Shown here one piece after another: positions 26,112 through 34,865 of a stretch of DNA of 64,000 nucleotides. This DNA comes from Bradyrhizobium canariense. GTDB taxonomy: Bacteria > Pseudomonadota > Alphaproteobacteria > Rhizobiales > Xanthobacteraceae. The notes under the pieces are model-generated. The model did not search any database. It had not been told where the DNA came from and worked only from the letters and a program-made list of their open reading frames with translations. Location: positions 7,033,001 through 7,097,000 of the forward strand of contig NZ_LT629750.1 in NCBI RefSeq assembly GCF_900105125.1. The letters are read 5' to 3'. The translations under genes and the position numbers were made by a program. Positions within the stretch are counted from its first letter, which is position 1; every line of letters begins with the position of its first letter.

Positions 26112-27432
26112 CGGAGCCTGGACGTTGCCGGCGTCGTCGGGCGCCTGGTACAGCGTCGTGGTGCTCTCGCTGGTTTCGATGATGTCGAACATCGATCGCG
26201 GGATCGTCAATCTCCTGGTCGGGCCGATCAAGCGCGACCTGCATCTCTCGGATACAGCGATCAGTCTTCTGATCGGCCTTACCTTTTCAATTGCCTATGT
26301 GCTGTTCAGCTTTCCCTTGTCGCGTCTCGCCGACACCAAAAGCCGCAAGGTTATCCTAACGGCGGGTCTGACGCTGTGGAGCGTCGCGACCATGCTGTGC
26401 GGACTGGCGCAGCAGCTCTGGCAATTGTTCGCTGCCCGCGCACTGGTGGGCGCCGCAGAGTCAGTCAAGGGGCCCTGTTCGATGTCGATGATCGCGGATC
26501 TCGTGCCGCACGAAAAATTGCCGCGAGCGTTTGCGATCTATCAACTCGGCATCACCGGCGGCATGGCGGGCGCGCTGGTGATCGGCGGACTTCTGCTTTC
26601 CGTGTTTGCCGGCATGCCGCCGCTGTCGCTGCCGGGCGGCCTCGTCGTGCGCGACTGGCACATGGTGCTGCTTGTAACCGGACTTCCAGGATTATTGCTT
26701 GCGCTTGTCATGCTGGTGAGCGTCAAGGAGCCGGCGCGGCGCGACCGAAAATCTGCAGCGGGTGTGCCGCTGCGTGACGTCCTGCGATTTCTGGGCCTGA
26801 ACTGGAAGTTTTACGCGCCGCTGTTTCTCAGTATCGCGGTGGCCTCGGTCGAGAGCTATGGGCTGCAGGCGTGGCGTCCGATGTTTTTCGAGCGCACTTA
26901 TGGGTGGGGTCCAGAACGCGTCGGCCCCTTGCTCGGCGGCGCCATCCTGATCGCCACCCCGCTTGGTCTCTATCTCGGAACGCTGCTGGCGGAATATCTG
27001 ACAAAACGCCGGCCCCATGATGCGCTGCTGGTGGCGTGCCTGATGAGCTATGGCCTTGCGATGCCGCTGCTCGTCGCCATGCCGCTGATGCCAAATCCCT
27101 GGCTCGCGCTCGCCTCGGGTTTTTTCGGCTTTACCGCATGGAGTATGACCGCGCCAGGCCAGAACGCCGCGATTCAGATCGTTACTCCCAATGAGATGCG
27201 CGGCCAGATCAGCGCGCTCTATCTGTTCTCGATCAGCGTGGTCGGCGGCGGCTTCGGTCCGACCGCGATCGCCCTGATCACTGACAGGGTATTTCACAAC
27301 GAGGCGATGCTGCGATACGCGCTGTCGGGGTTCACCCTGATGGTCGGTCCGGTGATCCTGCTTTTGATTTTCAGCGCAATGAAACCCTATGCGCAGGCCT
27401 ACCAGCGCATGCAGGCGGGCGCCTCATCGTGA
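26074..27432 (+). CDS. MFS transporter (spinster/anion-cation symporter type)
   Basis: About 452 residues with 12 predicted membrane segments. The loop after segment 2 has FPLSRLADTKSRKVILTAGL (the MFS signature DxxSRRxxL-like), and NIDRGIVNLLVGPIKRDLHL and SAYG-like LGGAILIATPLGLYLGTLLA lie in segment 1 and the second half. No ATG is placed well; GTG at 26074 or TTG at 26071, both after GGGAAGGAAAC, fit best. The start overlaps the reductase gene, so they are coupled. It would carry an organic anion or a product of the pathway across the inner membrane. Confidence 0.85.
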   Translation: MLQSEAVAHQATSGAWTLPASSGAWYSVVVLSLVSMMSNIDRGIVNLLVGPIKRDLHLSDTAISLLIGLTFSIAYVLFSFPLSRLADTKSRKVILTAGLTLWSVATMLCGLAQQLWQLFAARALVGAAESVKGPCSMSMIADLVPHEKLPRAFAIYQLGITGGMAGALVIGGLLLSVFAGMPPLSLPGGLVVRDWHMVLLVTGLPGLLLALVMLVSVKEPARRDRKSAAGVPLRDVLRFLGLNWKFYAPLFLSIAVASVESYGLQAWRPMFFERTYGWGPERVGPLLGGAILIATPLGLYLGTLLAEYLTKRRPHDALLVACLMSYGLAMPLLVAMPLMPNPWLALASGFFGFTAWSMTAPGQNAAIQIVTPNEMRGQISALYLFSISVVGGGFGPTAIALITDRVFHNEAMLRYALSGFTLMVGPVILLLIFSAMKPYAQAYQRMQAGASS

Positions 27433-27505
27433 GCGCCTGCTTAAACACCGCCGGCAACAGGCGGGAAACAAAGATAGCGGCGAAATCGCCGAAGCGGAGG
27501 GACAC

Positions 27506-28588
27506 ATGTTTCGCATCCAATTGACGGCCCTGGCAGTCATATGCGGTTTGGCCGCAGGCGCGGCTCATGGGCAAGGCGCCGCGGCGCCGCAAAAGAGCGT
27601 GCGCTTCGGCTGGCAGGCGGCGACACCGACAAGCACGTTCTGGATCGGGTTTGACCAGAAGACGTTCGAAGCCCAGGGGCTGAAGCTTGACCTCGCGAGC
27701 TTCAACGACAACGCGCCGGAGCTCGAAGCGGTAGTGGCACGACAGGTCGATCTCGCGGCGGTCGCGCCGGCGCCGACGCTGCAGGCGATTTCGTTTGGTG
27801 CGCCGCTCAAGATTATCTCGGCGGTGGAATATTCCTTCACCGATCAGGCGGGTACGCATTGGTCCGCGGTCAACCTGATCGCCCGCAAGGACGCCGGCAT
27901 CCAATCGCTGAAAGACCTGGTCGGCAAACGGGTTGCGGTATTCGGCCTGTCCTCGAACTGGTATCTGGCGTTGAGCGACCGGCTCCAGGAAGCGGGATTA
28001 GATCCGAAGTCGGTGAAATTCTTGAGCATGCCGTATCCGCAGATGGAAGGCGCGCTGGTTCACAATGAAGTCGATGCCGCCGTCATGACTTCGATCGGCG
28101 CCTATCACGCTTCCCAGCGCGTGCCGGTCAACGTCCTGATGGCGAGCGATCAGATCACCAAAATACCGATCGACATGTCGCAGGTCATCGTCGGCCGGGC
28201 CGACTGGCTGAAGGATCATGAAGACGAGGCGGTGCGTTTTTTGATGGGTATGCTGGTGACGCGAAAATTCATCGAGGATGACGTCACAAACGACGACGGC
28301 GCCAAGGTCAAGGCGATTACCGCGAAGACCTTGAAGTACGACGAAGCTACCAACGAGGCCTTCTACAAACTGCGGGTCGCCTCGGCAGGCAAGGAGCTCT
28401 ATATGCTCAATTCGCTCGATTTGCCGAGGCAGACGTTTGCGGCTTACGGCCAGATGCTGGTCAATGCCGGTCAATTGCGTGGCAAGCCGGCAGCGACGCC
28501 CGAGCAGGCCATCGACACCAGCTACCTTCGCAAGGCGTATGCCAGGCTTGGGATGAAGTGGGACGACAGCAAGGAGGTTAGCCAGTGA
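27506..28588 (+). CDS. ABC transporter substrate-binding protein, SsuA/TauA/NMT1 type
   Basis: About 360 residues with a signal peptide (LTALAVICGLAAGAAHGQ) and the mature sequence SVRFGWQAATPTSTFWIGFD typical of the nitrate/sulfonate/taurine family. LKDLVGKRVAVFGLSSNWYL is the usual second-lobe strand. The ATG at 27506 follows GGAGGGA with 5-base spacing; an earlier in-frame ATG inside the MFS gene is rejected. The stop overlaps the ATPase start by 4 bases. Relatives import sulfonates, taurine, pyrimidine precursors or aromatic acids, so the substrate stays open. Confidence 0.87.
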   Translation: MFRIQLTALAVICGLAAGAAHGQGAAAPQKSVRFGWQAATPTSTFWIGFDQKTFEAQGLKLDLASFNDNAPELEAVVARQVDLAAVAPAPTLQAISFGAPLKIISAVEYSFTDQAGTHWSAVNLIARKDAGIQSLKDLVGKRVAVFGLSSNWYLALSDRLQEAGLDPKSVKFLSMPYPQMEGALVHNEVDAAVMTSIGAYHASQRVPVNVLMASDQITKIPIDMSQVIVGRADWLKDHEDEAVRFLMGMLVTRKFIEDDVTNDDGAKVKAITAKTLKYDEATNEAFYKLRVASAGKELYMLNSLDLPRQTFAAYGQMLVNAGQLRGKPAATPEQAIDTSYLRKAYARLGMKWDDSKEVSQ

Positions 28589-29382
28589 GCGTCGCGGTTA
28601 CGCAAGGTGCTGTCCATGTCGACGTGAGGCGGATCAGTCAGCGCTTTCGCTCGGGACGTCAGGGTGACCTTTTGGCGCTTGATCGCGTCGACCTGCAGGC
28701 GAGGCGCGGCGAGTTCGTCAGCATCGTCGGCCCAAGTGGGTGCGGCAAGTCGACCTTGCTCTATATCGTCGCGGGTCTCCTGCAGGCCAGCGACGGACAA
28801 GTACTGGTTGACGACAAGCCGATCCATGGGCCGCATCCGGACCGCGGCCTGGTGCTGCAGAATTCCAGCATCTTTCCTTGGCGGACGGTGGAGGAGAACG
28901 TAGCGTTCGGCCCGCAGATGAGTGGACTGCCGGAGAGCGAACGCCGTTCGCTGGTGGCGCACTATCTCGACATGGTGGGTCTTACCAAATTCGCTGGCTT
29001 CTATCCCCGCGAGCTCTCCGGCGGCATGAAGCAGCGCATCGCGATCGCGCAGATGCTGGCCTGCGGGCCCAGCGTGTTCCTGATGGACGAGCCATTCGGC
29101 GCGCTGGACTCGCTGTCGCGCGAGGTGCTGCAGGATCAGTTGCTGCAGCTCTGGGAGCGCGATCGCAAGACGGTGCTGTTCGTCACCCACAGCATCGATG
29201 AAGCGGTGCTGCTGTCCGACCGCATCGTCATTATGTCGCCGCTGCCGGGCCGGGTGAAGGAGATCGTGGAGGTCAATCTGCCACGGCCGCGGCAGGAGAC
29301 CCGCGCGCTGCCGGAGTTCGGACGCTTGCGCAACCACATCTGGTCGGCGATTCGCCAAGAAACCATGGAGGCCATTGGATGA
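28585..29382 (+). CDS. ABC transporter ATPase, SsuB/TauB type
   Basis: About 265 residues: Walker A GPSGCGKSTLLYIVAGL, Q-loop LQNSSIFPWRTVEENVAFG, signature ELSGGMKQRIAIAQML, Walker B VFLMDEPFGALD, H-loop FVTHSIDEAVLLSDRI. The start is a GTG with AAGGAGG 7 bases before it. Start and stop overlap the neighbouring genes by 4 bases. It drives the importer made with the preceding binding protein and following permease. Confidence 0.92.
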   Translation: MSVAVTQGAVHVDVRRISQRFRSGRQGDLLALDRVDLQARRGEFVSIVGPSGCGKSTLLYIVAGLLQASDGQVLVDDKPIHGPHPDRGLVLQNSSIFPWRTVEENVAFGPQMSGLPESERRSLVAHYLDMVGLTKFAGFYPRELSGGMKQRIAIAQMLACGPSVFLMDEPFGALDSLSREVLQDQLLQLWERDRKTVLFVTHSIDEAVLLSDRIVIMSPLPGRVKEIVEVNLPRPRQETRALPEFGRLRNHIWSAIRQETMEAIG

Positions 29383-30248
29383 CCATCCTGACCACATCCG
29401 ATCGAGCTCCGCGAACCGGAGCGGGCGGGGAGGGCGCCGCATCCGCCGTTCCGTCCACTGCCCATACGCCGACTCCGACCGGGAGCAAGACCTGGAACAG
29501 GCTCTCGGCAGTCGCGCGTTATTATCCGGTGTTTCTGATCTTTCTGATCTGGGAAGTGCTGTCGCGGCTAAACGTGCTCGACCCCATGTTCATGCCGCCG
29601 CTGGAGGATGTGGCGCGGACGTTCTATCAGCAGGTCTTCGTCACCCACGAACTGCTCAGCCATATCGAAGTGAGTTTCATGCGGGCTGGCATGGGGCTCG
29701 GACTTGCCGCGGTGGTCGGCATCGCCGCCGGGATCCTGATGGGGCGAATCCGCGCGGTCGAGAGCTTTCTCGATCCGCTGATCTCGGCCTTGTTCCCGAC
29801 GCCGAAGCTCGCGCTGTTCCCACTGATGATGATCTTTTTGGGGATTGGGGACGCTTCGAAGATCGCGCTGATCTTTCTTGGCTGTTTCTTCCCTATCGTC
29901 ATCAACACCTATACGGGCGTCAAGAACGTCGACAAATTCTTCGTCTGGAACGCGCTGACCAAGGGCGCCAGCCAGCGCCAACTCATCTGGCATGTGATCA
30001 TCCCGGCGTCGCTTCCGTTCGTGTTTGCGGGCCTTCGGGTGGCAACGTCGACGGCGTTCCTGTTGATTGTCGCCTCCGAACTGATCGCCGCCAATGATGG
30101 CCTCGGCTATCTCATCATGTTTGCTGAGCGCTCGTTCGATCCGGCACTGATGTGGTGCGGCATCCTGGTGATCGCCGGCATGGGCTTTGCCGTCGATCGG
30201 CTGCTGCTGGCGCTCGGCGCGCGGTTGTTCGTCTGGCAGGATAAATAA
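29379..30248 (+). CDS. ABC transporter permease, SsuC/TauC type
   Basis: About 289 residues. A Pro/Thr-rich cytoplasmic N-terminus of about 40 residues precedes six predicted membrane segments (first YPVFLIFLIWEVLSRLNVLD). The EAA loop reads KGASQRQLIWHVIIPASLPF, the sulfonate/nitrate permease type with Gly in place of the usual Ala-Gly pair. It completes the three-part importer and ends 23 bases before the aldo/keto reductase gene. Confidence 0.9.
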   Translation: MTILTTSDRAPRTGAGGEGAASAVPSTAHTPTPTGSKTWNRLSAVARYYPVFLIFLIWEVLSRLNVLDPMFMPPLEDVARTFYQQVFVTHELLSHIEVSFMRAGMGLGLAAVVGIAAGILMGRIRAVESFLDPLISALFPTPKLALFPLMMIFLGIGDASKIALIFLGCFFPIVINTYTGVKNVDKFFVWNALTKGASQRQLIWHVIIPASLPFVFAGLRVATSTAFLLIVASELIAANDGLGYLIMFAERSFDPALMWCGILVIAGMGFAVDRLLLALGARLFVWQDK

Positions 30249-30271
30249 ACAAAAATAAATGGGAGCTAACT

Positions 30272-31387
30272 ATGGCTGAAGGCGCATCGGAAACATCGCA
30301 AGCAAGTTCACAAGTCACCGCGATCGGGCTGCAGATGAAAACCGTCGGTGGCATGAAATACCGCCGGGTCGGGAAATCCGGACTGACGGTTTCCGAGATG
30401 GGCATCGGCTGCTTCTCCTTCGGCGACTTCGTCGAGGAGAAGGCCGCGGCAGCCGTCGTGCATTATGCGCTGGGCCAGGGCATCAACTATTTCGACACCG
30501 CCGACAGCTACGGGATCGGCGCATCCGAGGAAAAGCTCGGCGCAGCTTTGGTTGGCCGCCGCGAGAAGGCTGTGATCGCCACCAAGTTCTCCAACCGCAT
30601 GGACCTCGGCCCGAACGATATCGGAACCTCGCGCCTGCATATTGTGCGGGCCTGCGAGGCGAGTCTGCGCCGGCTCAAGACAGACTACATCGATCTCTAT
30701 CAGGTGCACTGGCCGGACCGGCTGACGCCGATCGAGGAGACGTTGCGGGCGCTCGACGATCTGGTCCGCGCCGGCAAGGTGCGATACCTCGGCGTTGCCA
30801 ATTTCTTCGAATGGGAGATCTGCGAGGCGCAGTGGACCGCCGAGAAGTACAACCTGCAAAAGTTCATCTCGGCGCAGGATCACTATAGCCTGCTGTACCG
30901 CGATATCGAAAAGCGCATGGAGCCGTTCTGCGTCAAATACGGCATCGGTATGAATTCGTACTTTCCGCTGGCGGGCGGATTGCTGACCGGCATGTACAAG
31001 CGCGATGCGGCCGCGACTCCCGGCACGCGTGCTGCCGCAAGTCCGAATTATGCGGCGTGGAACAGTAAGCGAAATTGGGATGTGCAGGAGAATCTCAAGA
31101 CGTTTGCAGAGTCGCGGGGATGGACGCTGCCGCAGATGTCGCTGGCATGGCTGTTGTCGCGGCCGGCGATGTCGACCATCATCGCCGGAGCCGACAAGCC
31201 CGAACACATCGCTCAGAACATCAAGGCGCTGGAAATCAAATTCACGCCGGATGACTTGATCGAGATCGACCGCCTGACATTGGTGGATGAAGACCGCAAC
31301 GTGGCGCCAGTTTACCGCAAACTGCGGCCTGAAAAGGTGCACGAATTTGAGCCGAAGCAAGTCTGGCGCGCGAAGACGCGGCAATAA
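30272..31387 (+). CDS. Aldo/keto reductase
   Basis: About 371 residues, a TIM-barrel NADPH-dependent oxidoreductase. The catalytic tetrad is visible: Asp75 and Tyr80 in YFDTADSYG, Lys105 in VIATKFSNR, His146 in YQVHWPD. IAGADKPEHIAQNI near the C-terminus is the NADPH phosphate-binding part. It resembles the L-glyceraldehyde-3-phosphate reductase/YhdN group in length. GGGAG lies before the ATG; an in-frame ATG at residue 22 is an alternative start. It ends the UGSC operon and may reduce a carbonyl intermediate. Confidence 0.88.
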   Translation: MAEGASETSQASSQVTAIGLQMKTVGGMKYRRVGKSGLTVSEMGIGCFSFGDFVEEKAAAAVVHYALGQGINYFDTADSYGIGASEEKLGAALVGRREKAVIATKFSNRMDLGPNDIGTSRLHIVRACEASLRRLKTDYIDLYQVHWPDRLTPIEETLRALDDLVRAGKVRYLGVANFFEWEICEAQWTAEKYNLQKFISAQDHYSLLYRDIEKRMEPFCVKYGIGMNSYFPLAGGLLTGMYKRDAAATPGTRAAASPNYAAWNSKRNWDVQENLKTFAESRGWTLPQMSLAWLLSRPAMSTIIAGADKPEHIAQNIKALEIKFTPDDLIEIDRLTLVDEDRNVAPVYRKLRPEKVHEFEPKQVWRAKTRQ

Positions 31388-31512
31388 CCTGCTCACGAGG
31401 CAATGAATGAAGCCGGATTTAACCAAAATCGGAAGCGGGGCGGGTGCTGTTGCTTCGCCTGCCTAGGGATCGCAAATTAATATCGCCGACGGGGCGCGAA
31501 GGGACCGCTCAA

Positions 31513-32016
31513 CTAATAGTCCCAGTCCGGGCCAGCCAAGGCCCGCGTCAGCTGACGAAGAAGTACGTTCAGGTGTTCTTTGTCGGCGGGAGTAAAGTAC
31601 TTGAACAAGAGCGCCTCGCGTTCGAGCGAAACCCGCAATAGCTTTTCGGAGAGCTCACGTCCCTCGACTGTCAACTTGGCGATTGCGGCGCGACCCCGCG
31701 TCCGCGTTTGCTCGACCGAAACGAACTTTCGTTCTTCAAGCAAAGCGAGACTTCGACTAACAGCGGCCTTGTCGAGATCGGCCGCTTCGGACAATTCACC
31801 CACATTGAGGAATTCGGTATCCTTGAGCACAATCAATAGGCGCCACTCCACCATGCTGAGATTCCACGCCGTGCGGTAATAGGCGGTGGCGCCGCGATTG
31901 AGCCGCGTGCCGACGCTCGATAGCAACACCGCGATGTGTTCTTCCCCGAGTATTCCGCCGATGTGCGACTCTCGCGGCTGTGCCTCGTTGGTCGCCAGTG
32001 TCTTGGTGGCAGGCAT
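31513..32016 (-). CDS. MarR-family regulator divergent from the amidohydrolase operon
   Basis: About 167 residues. The core reads NLSMVEWRLLIVLKDTEFLN, VGELSEAADLDKAAVSRSLA, LLEERKFVSVEQTRTRGRAA, then AKLTVEGRELSEKLL, a MarR winged helix. The ATG at 32016 is chosen since AGGAG lies about 8 bases upstream; an ATG at 32070 would run into the palindrome region. It is divergent from the ten-gene amidohydrolase/Rieske/ABC operon, and two palindromes with TTGAT half sites lie between them, so it is its likely regulator. Confidence 0.88.
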   Translation of the reverse strand: MPATKTLATNEAQPRESHIGGILGEEHIAVLLSSVGTRLNRGATAYYRTAWNLSMVEWRLLIVLKDTEFLNVGELSEAADLDKAAVSRSLALLEERKFVSVEQTRTRGRAAIAKLTVEGRELSEKLLRVSLEREALLFKYFTPADKEHLNVLLRQLTRALAGPDWDY

Positions 32017-32070
32017 TCGAAGCGTCTCCTGGCAAGTCAGGAACCCTCCCACCGGATCGATTCCTATCAC

Positions 32071-32120
32071 TTTGATCTAGATCAAATTGCTTGACATATC
32101 ATTTATTGATCCATCAACAT
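32071..32120. promoter_or_regulatory. Two MarR-type operators framing a promoter
   Basis: TTTGATCTAGATCAAA at 32071-32086 is a perfect 16-bp palindrome. TTGAT-CC-ATCAA at 32106-32117 is a second repeat with the same half site. Between them is TTGACA (32091-32096), and CAACAT at 32115-32120 is a possible -10 element 18 bases away. The second operator would overlap the promoter core of the amidohydrolase operon. Confidence 0.65.
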
Positions 32121-32166
32121 AAGCGCAATGTGGCCGCAGCGCCAAACCCAAAATGTAGAAAAGATC

Positions 32167-33297
32167 ATGGCAGGAGATCACCAAGCGGCCGACGCTGATC
32201 GTCCGGCCACATATGCCGGGGCGATCGACTGTGACCTGCATCCCGCATTGCCCGGGATGGGTATGCTGTTGCCGTATCTTGACGATTACTGGCGCGAAAT
32301 GATCTCGGTTCGCGCGCTCGATCGCCTCAATCTCAGCCTTACGAGCTATCCCCAAAACGCGCCGCTGTCGTGCCGCCCGGACTGGAAGCTCGACCGCGAC
32401 CAAAAGCCGGGATCGTCGCTGGAAGCGATGCAAGCGCATGTGCTGGATCGTTATCAGGCGCGATTTGGCATTCTCAACTGCCTGTACGGTGCCCAGGTTA
32501 TGCACAGCGAAGACATGGCCGCCGTGCTCTGCCGCGCCACCAACGATTGGATCCGTGATCATTGGCTCAGTCGGGATCCTCGACTGCGCGCGTCGATTGT
32601 GATCACGACGCATAATACCGAGCTTGCGGTTGCCGAAATCGAACGACGCGCCGACGACATGCGGTTCGTGCAGGTGTTGATGCTGGTGTCCGGAGAGGTC
32701 ACGCTCGGACGCCGGCAGCTCTGGCCGATCTATCGCCTGGCGGAAAAGCTGGGCCTACCCATCGGCGTTCACGCCGGCAGCGCGTATCGCTACGCGCCGA
32801 CCGCTGTGGGATGGCCATCTTATTATGTCGAAGATTACGTGTCGCAGTCCGCCGCGTTCGAAAATCAATTGCAGAGCATGATCTCCGAAGGCGTGTTCGC
32901 TAAGTTCCCCGGACTCAAGGTGGTTGCCATCGAGTCGGGACTGACCTGGTTGAGCGGTTTTATCTGGCGCGCGGACAAGACTTGGAAGGGCGTTCGGGCC
33001 GAGGTTCCCTGGGTGACGCGCCGACCTTCGGAAATCGTGCGTGACCATGTCCGCTTCACGGTTCAGCCGGTCGATGCGCCGGATGAGGCGGAAGCGATCC
33101 TGCGGCTGATCGAGCACCTAAATTCCGACGAGCTGTTTCTGTTCTCCACGGATTATCCGCATTGGCAGTTCGACGGCGATCGCGTGTTGCCGGACGGACT
33201 TTCCGGCGCGTTGTTGAATAAGATCACAAGCGAAAACGCGCTTGCGACCTACCCGCGCCTGGCGAAGGTTGATCATGCCATGGAGATCAGCGTATGA
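32167..33297 (+). CDS. Amidohydrolase-family (ACMSD type) protein A, module 1
   Basis: About 376 residues, a TIM-barrel metal enzyme of the amidohydrolase-2 group, whose members decarboxylate or hydrolyse aromatic or ring-derived acids. Metal ligands expected by family comparison: Asp23 and His25 in IDCDLHPALPG, His in IGVHAGSAY, Asp in LFSTDYPHW. The first pair is D-x-H, not the H-x-H of ACMSD. The ATG at 32167 has an A-rich, weak ribosome binding site; an ATG at 32128 is an alternative. It overlaps protein B by 4 bases, and an A-B pair occurs again at 38810-41025. Confidence 0.85.
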   Translation: MAGDHQAADADRPATYAGAIDCDLHPALPGMGMLLPYLDDYWREMISVRALDRLNLSLTSYPQNAPLSCRPDWKLDRDQKPGSSLEAMQAHVLDRYQARFGILNCLYGAQVMHSEDMAAVLCRATNDWIRDHWLSRDPRLRASIVITTHNTELAVAEIERRADDMRFVQVLMLVSGEVTLGRRQLWPIYRLAEKLGLPIGVHAGSAYRYAPTAVGWPSYYVEDYVSQSAAFENQLQSMISEGVFAKFPGLKVVAIESGLTWLSGFIWRADKTWKGVRAEVPWVTRRPSEIVRDHVRFTVQPVDAPDEAEAILRLIEHLNSDELFLFSTDYPHWQFDGDRVLPDGLSGALLNKITSENALATYPRLAKVDHAMEISV

Positions 33298-34397
33298 GCA
33301 TCGTCGAACTTGAGCGAGGCAGTGCCGCCGAATCAAAGTTGCGGGTGATCGATTGCGATATCCATCCCGCGATGACTTCATGGACCGAAGTTCACCCCTA
33401 TCTGGCCAAGCAATGGATCGAGCATCTCTCGGTCTATGGCAGCCATTTGCGTCATGCCTTTTCGGAAGCGCTGACCCATCCGCGGATGTCGCCGGACGCA
33501 GCGCGGGTCGATGCCTATCCCGAGGAGGGCGGTCCGCCTGGCTCTAGTCTGGACCTGATGCGGACCCAGCATCTCGACGCCAACGGCGTCGAAATCGGAA
33601 TGCTGATTCCTTTGCGCTGGAATCCCGGCAGCCAACGCAATCTGGATTTCGGCGTGGCGCTAACCCAGGCCATGAACAGCTGGCAGGTCGAGCGTTGGGT
33701 CAAGAACGAACCACGGCTGCGTGCCTCGGTTCTCGTTGCACAGGAAGATACCGCAGCTTCAGTCGCCGAAATCGATGCGCGGGCAAGCGATCCAAGCTTC
33801 ACGCAGATCCTGGTTTTACCGCGGACCGATGAGCCGCTCGGCCGGCGCCGCTATTGGCCGATTTTTGAAGCGGCGGTGCGTAACGATTTACCGATCGCCG
33901 TCCATGTCGGCGGCACCAATGGGCATCCGTCCACCGGGGGAGGGTGGCCGTCTTATTATATGGAAGAGCACCATGCGGTGGCGCAGACCATGCAAGCGGT
34001 CCTGACAAGTCTGGTGTTCGAGGGCGTATTCGAGCGGTTTCCGAAACTTCGCGTCGTGATCATGGAAGGCGGGCTGGGTTGGATCCCGTCGCTGACGGCG
34101 CGAATGGACAAGCATTGGTTGCGGCTGCGCAGCGAAGTGCCCCATTTGAAGCGACCGCCTTCCGAATATATCCGCGAGCAGGTCTGGTTCACCACCCAGC
34201 CGATGGAAGAGCCGGGCCGGGCCGCCCATCTGATCGATCTGTTCGATCGGATCGGCTGGGATCGTCTGCTGTTCTCGACCGATTATCCCCATTGGGACTT
34301 CGACGATCCACGTTACGCCTTCAAGGCGCCACTCAGCGACGCGCAACGCGACCAGCTTCTCTATCGAAACGCACGGGCGTTTTACGGATTCCGCTGA
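33294..34397 (+). CDS. Amidohydrolase-family (ACMSD type) protein B, module 1
   Basis: About 367 residues. The fold and ligands match protein A: Asp22 and His24 in DCDIHPAMTSW, His in IAVHVGGTNG, Asp in LLFSTDYPHWDFDDPRYAFK. It differs by WEEHH-like YYMEEHHAVAQTM and KHWLRLRSEVPHLKRPPSEY, which recur in the module 2 B protein. A and B are coupled by ATGA and may form a hetero-oligomer or act in sequence. The stop overlaps the Rieske start (TGATG). Confidence 0.86.
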   Translation: MSIVELERGSAAESKLRVIDCDIHPAMTSWTEVHPYLAKQWIEHLSVYGSHLRHAFSEALTHPRMSPDAARVDAYPEEGGPPGSSLDLMRTQHLDANGVEIGMLIPLRWNPGSQRNLDFGVALTQAMNSWQVERWVKNEPRLRASVLVAQEDTAASVAEIDARASDPSFTQILVLPRTDEPLGRRRYWPIFEAAVRNDLPIAVHVGGTNGHPSTGGGWPSYYMEEHHAVAQTMQAVLTSLVFEGVFERFPKLRVVIMEGGLGWIPSLTARMDKHWLRLRSEVPHLKRPPSEYIREQVWFTTQPMEEPGRAAHLIDLFDRIGWDRLLFSTDYPHWDFDDPRYAFKAPLSDAQRDQLLYRNARAFYGFR

Positions 34398-34810
34398 TGG
34401 CGCGGCACGTCGTGGCAATGGTTGACGATATTCCACCCGGCAAGCGCAAACTTGTGAGCGTGAAGGGCCGCGAGATCGGAATCTTCAACGTCGGCGGCGA
34501 GTATTTCGCGGTCGGAAATCGCTGCCCGCATGAAGGCGCGTCCTTGTGCAAGGGGCGCATCGTCGGTCTCGTGGAATCCAGCGAGCCGGGGTCTTACCAG
34601 TTCAGCCGCCGCGGCGAATTATTGCGCTGTCCATGGCATGGATGGGAATTCGATCTAAGAACGGGAAAATCATGGTGCGAACCGGATCGTACCAAAGTTC
34701 GCAGCTTCGAGCTGAAAGTAGAATCCGGCGGGGCGTTGGTCGAAGGCGAGTTGCAAGCAGAAACCTTCCCGGTTTCGATCGAGAAGCAGTACGTGGTGAT
34801 CGAAGTCTGA
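34397..34810 (+). CDS. Rieske [2Fe-2S] ferredoxin, module 1
   Basis: Exactly 137 residues. The cluster ligands are Cys43 and His45 in NRCPHEGASLCKG and Cys78 and His81 in RCPWHGWEFD, so both halves of the Rieske motif are complete. It has no oxygenase catalytic domain and no signal peptide, so it is a soluble electron carrier or subunit. The start overlaps the B amidohydrolase stop by one base. No Rieske oxygenase or ferredoxin reductase gene lies nearby, which makes the partnership with amidohydrolases unusual. Confidence 0.9.
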   Translation: MARHVVAMVDDIPPGKRKLVSVKGREIGIFNVGGEYFAVGNRCPHEGASLCKGRIVGLVESSEPGSYQFSRRGELLRCPWHGWEFDLRTGKSWCEPDRTKVRSFELKVESGGALVEGELQAETFPVSIEKQYVVIEV

Positions 34811-34865
34811 GAGCCGATCGAACGCTCGATCGCCATAACAATAAAACAAGGCGGAGGACGCAATC

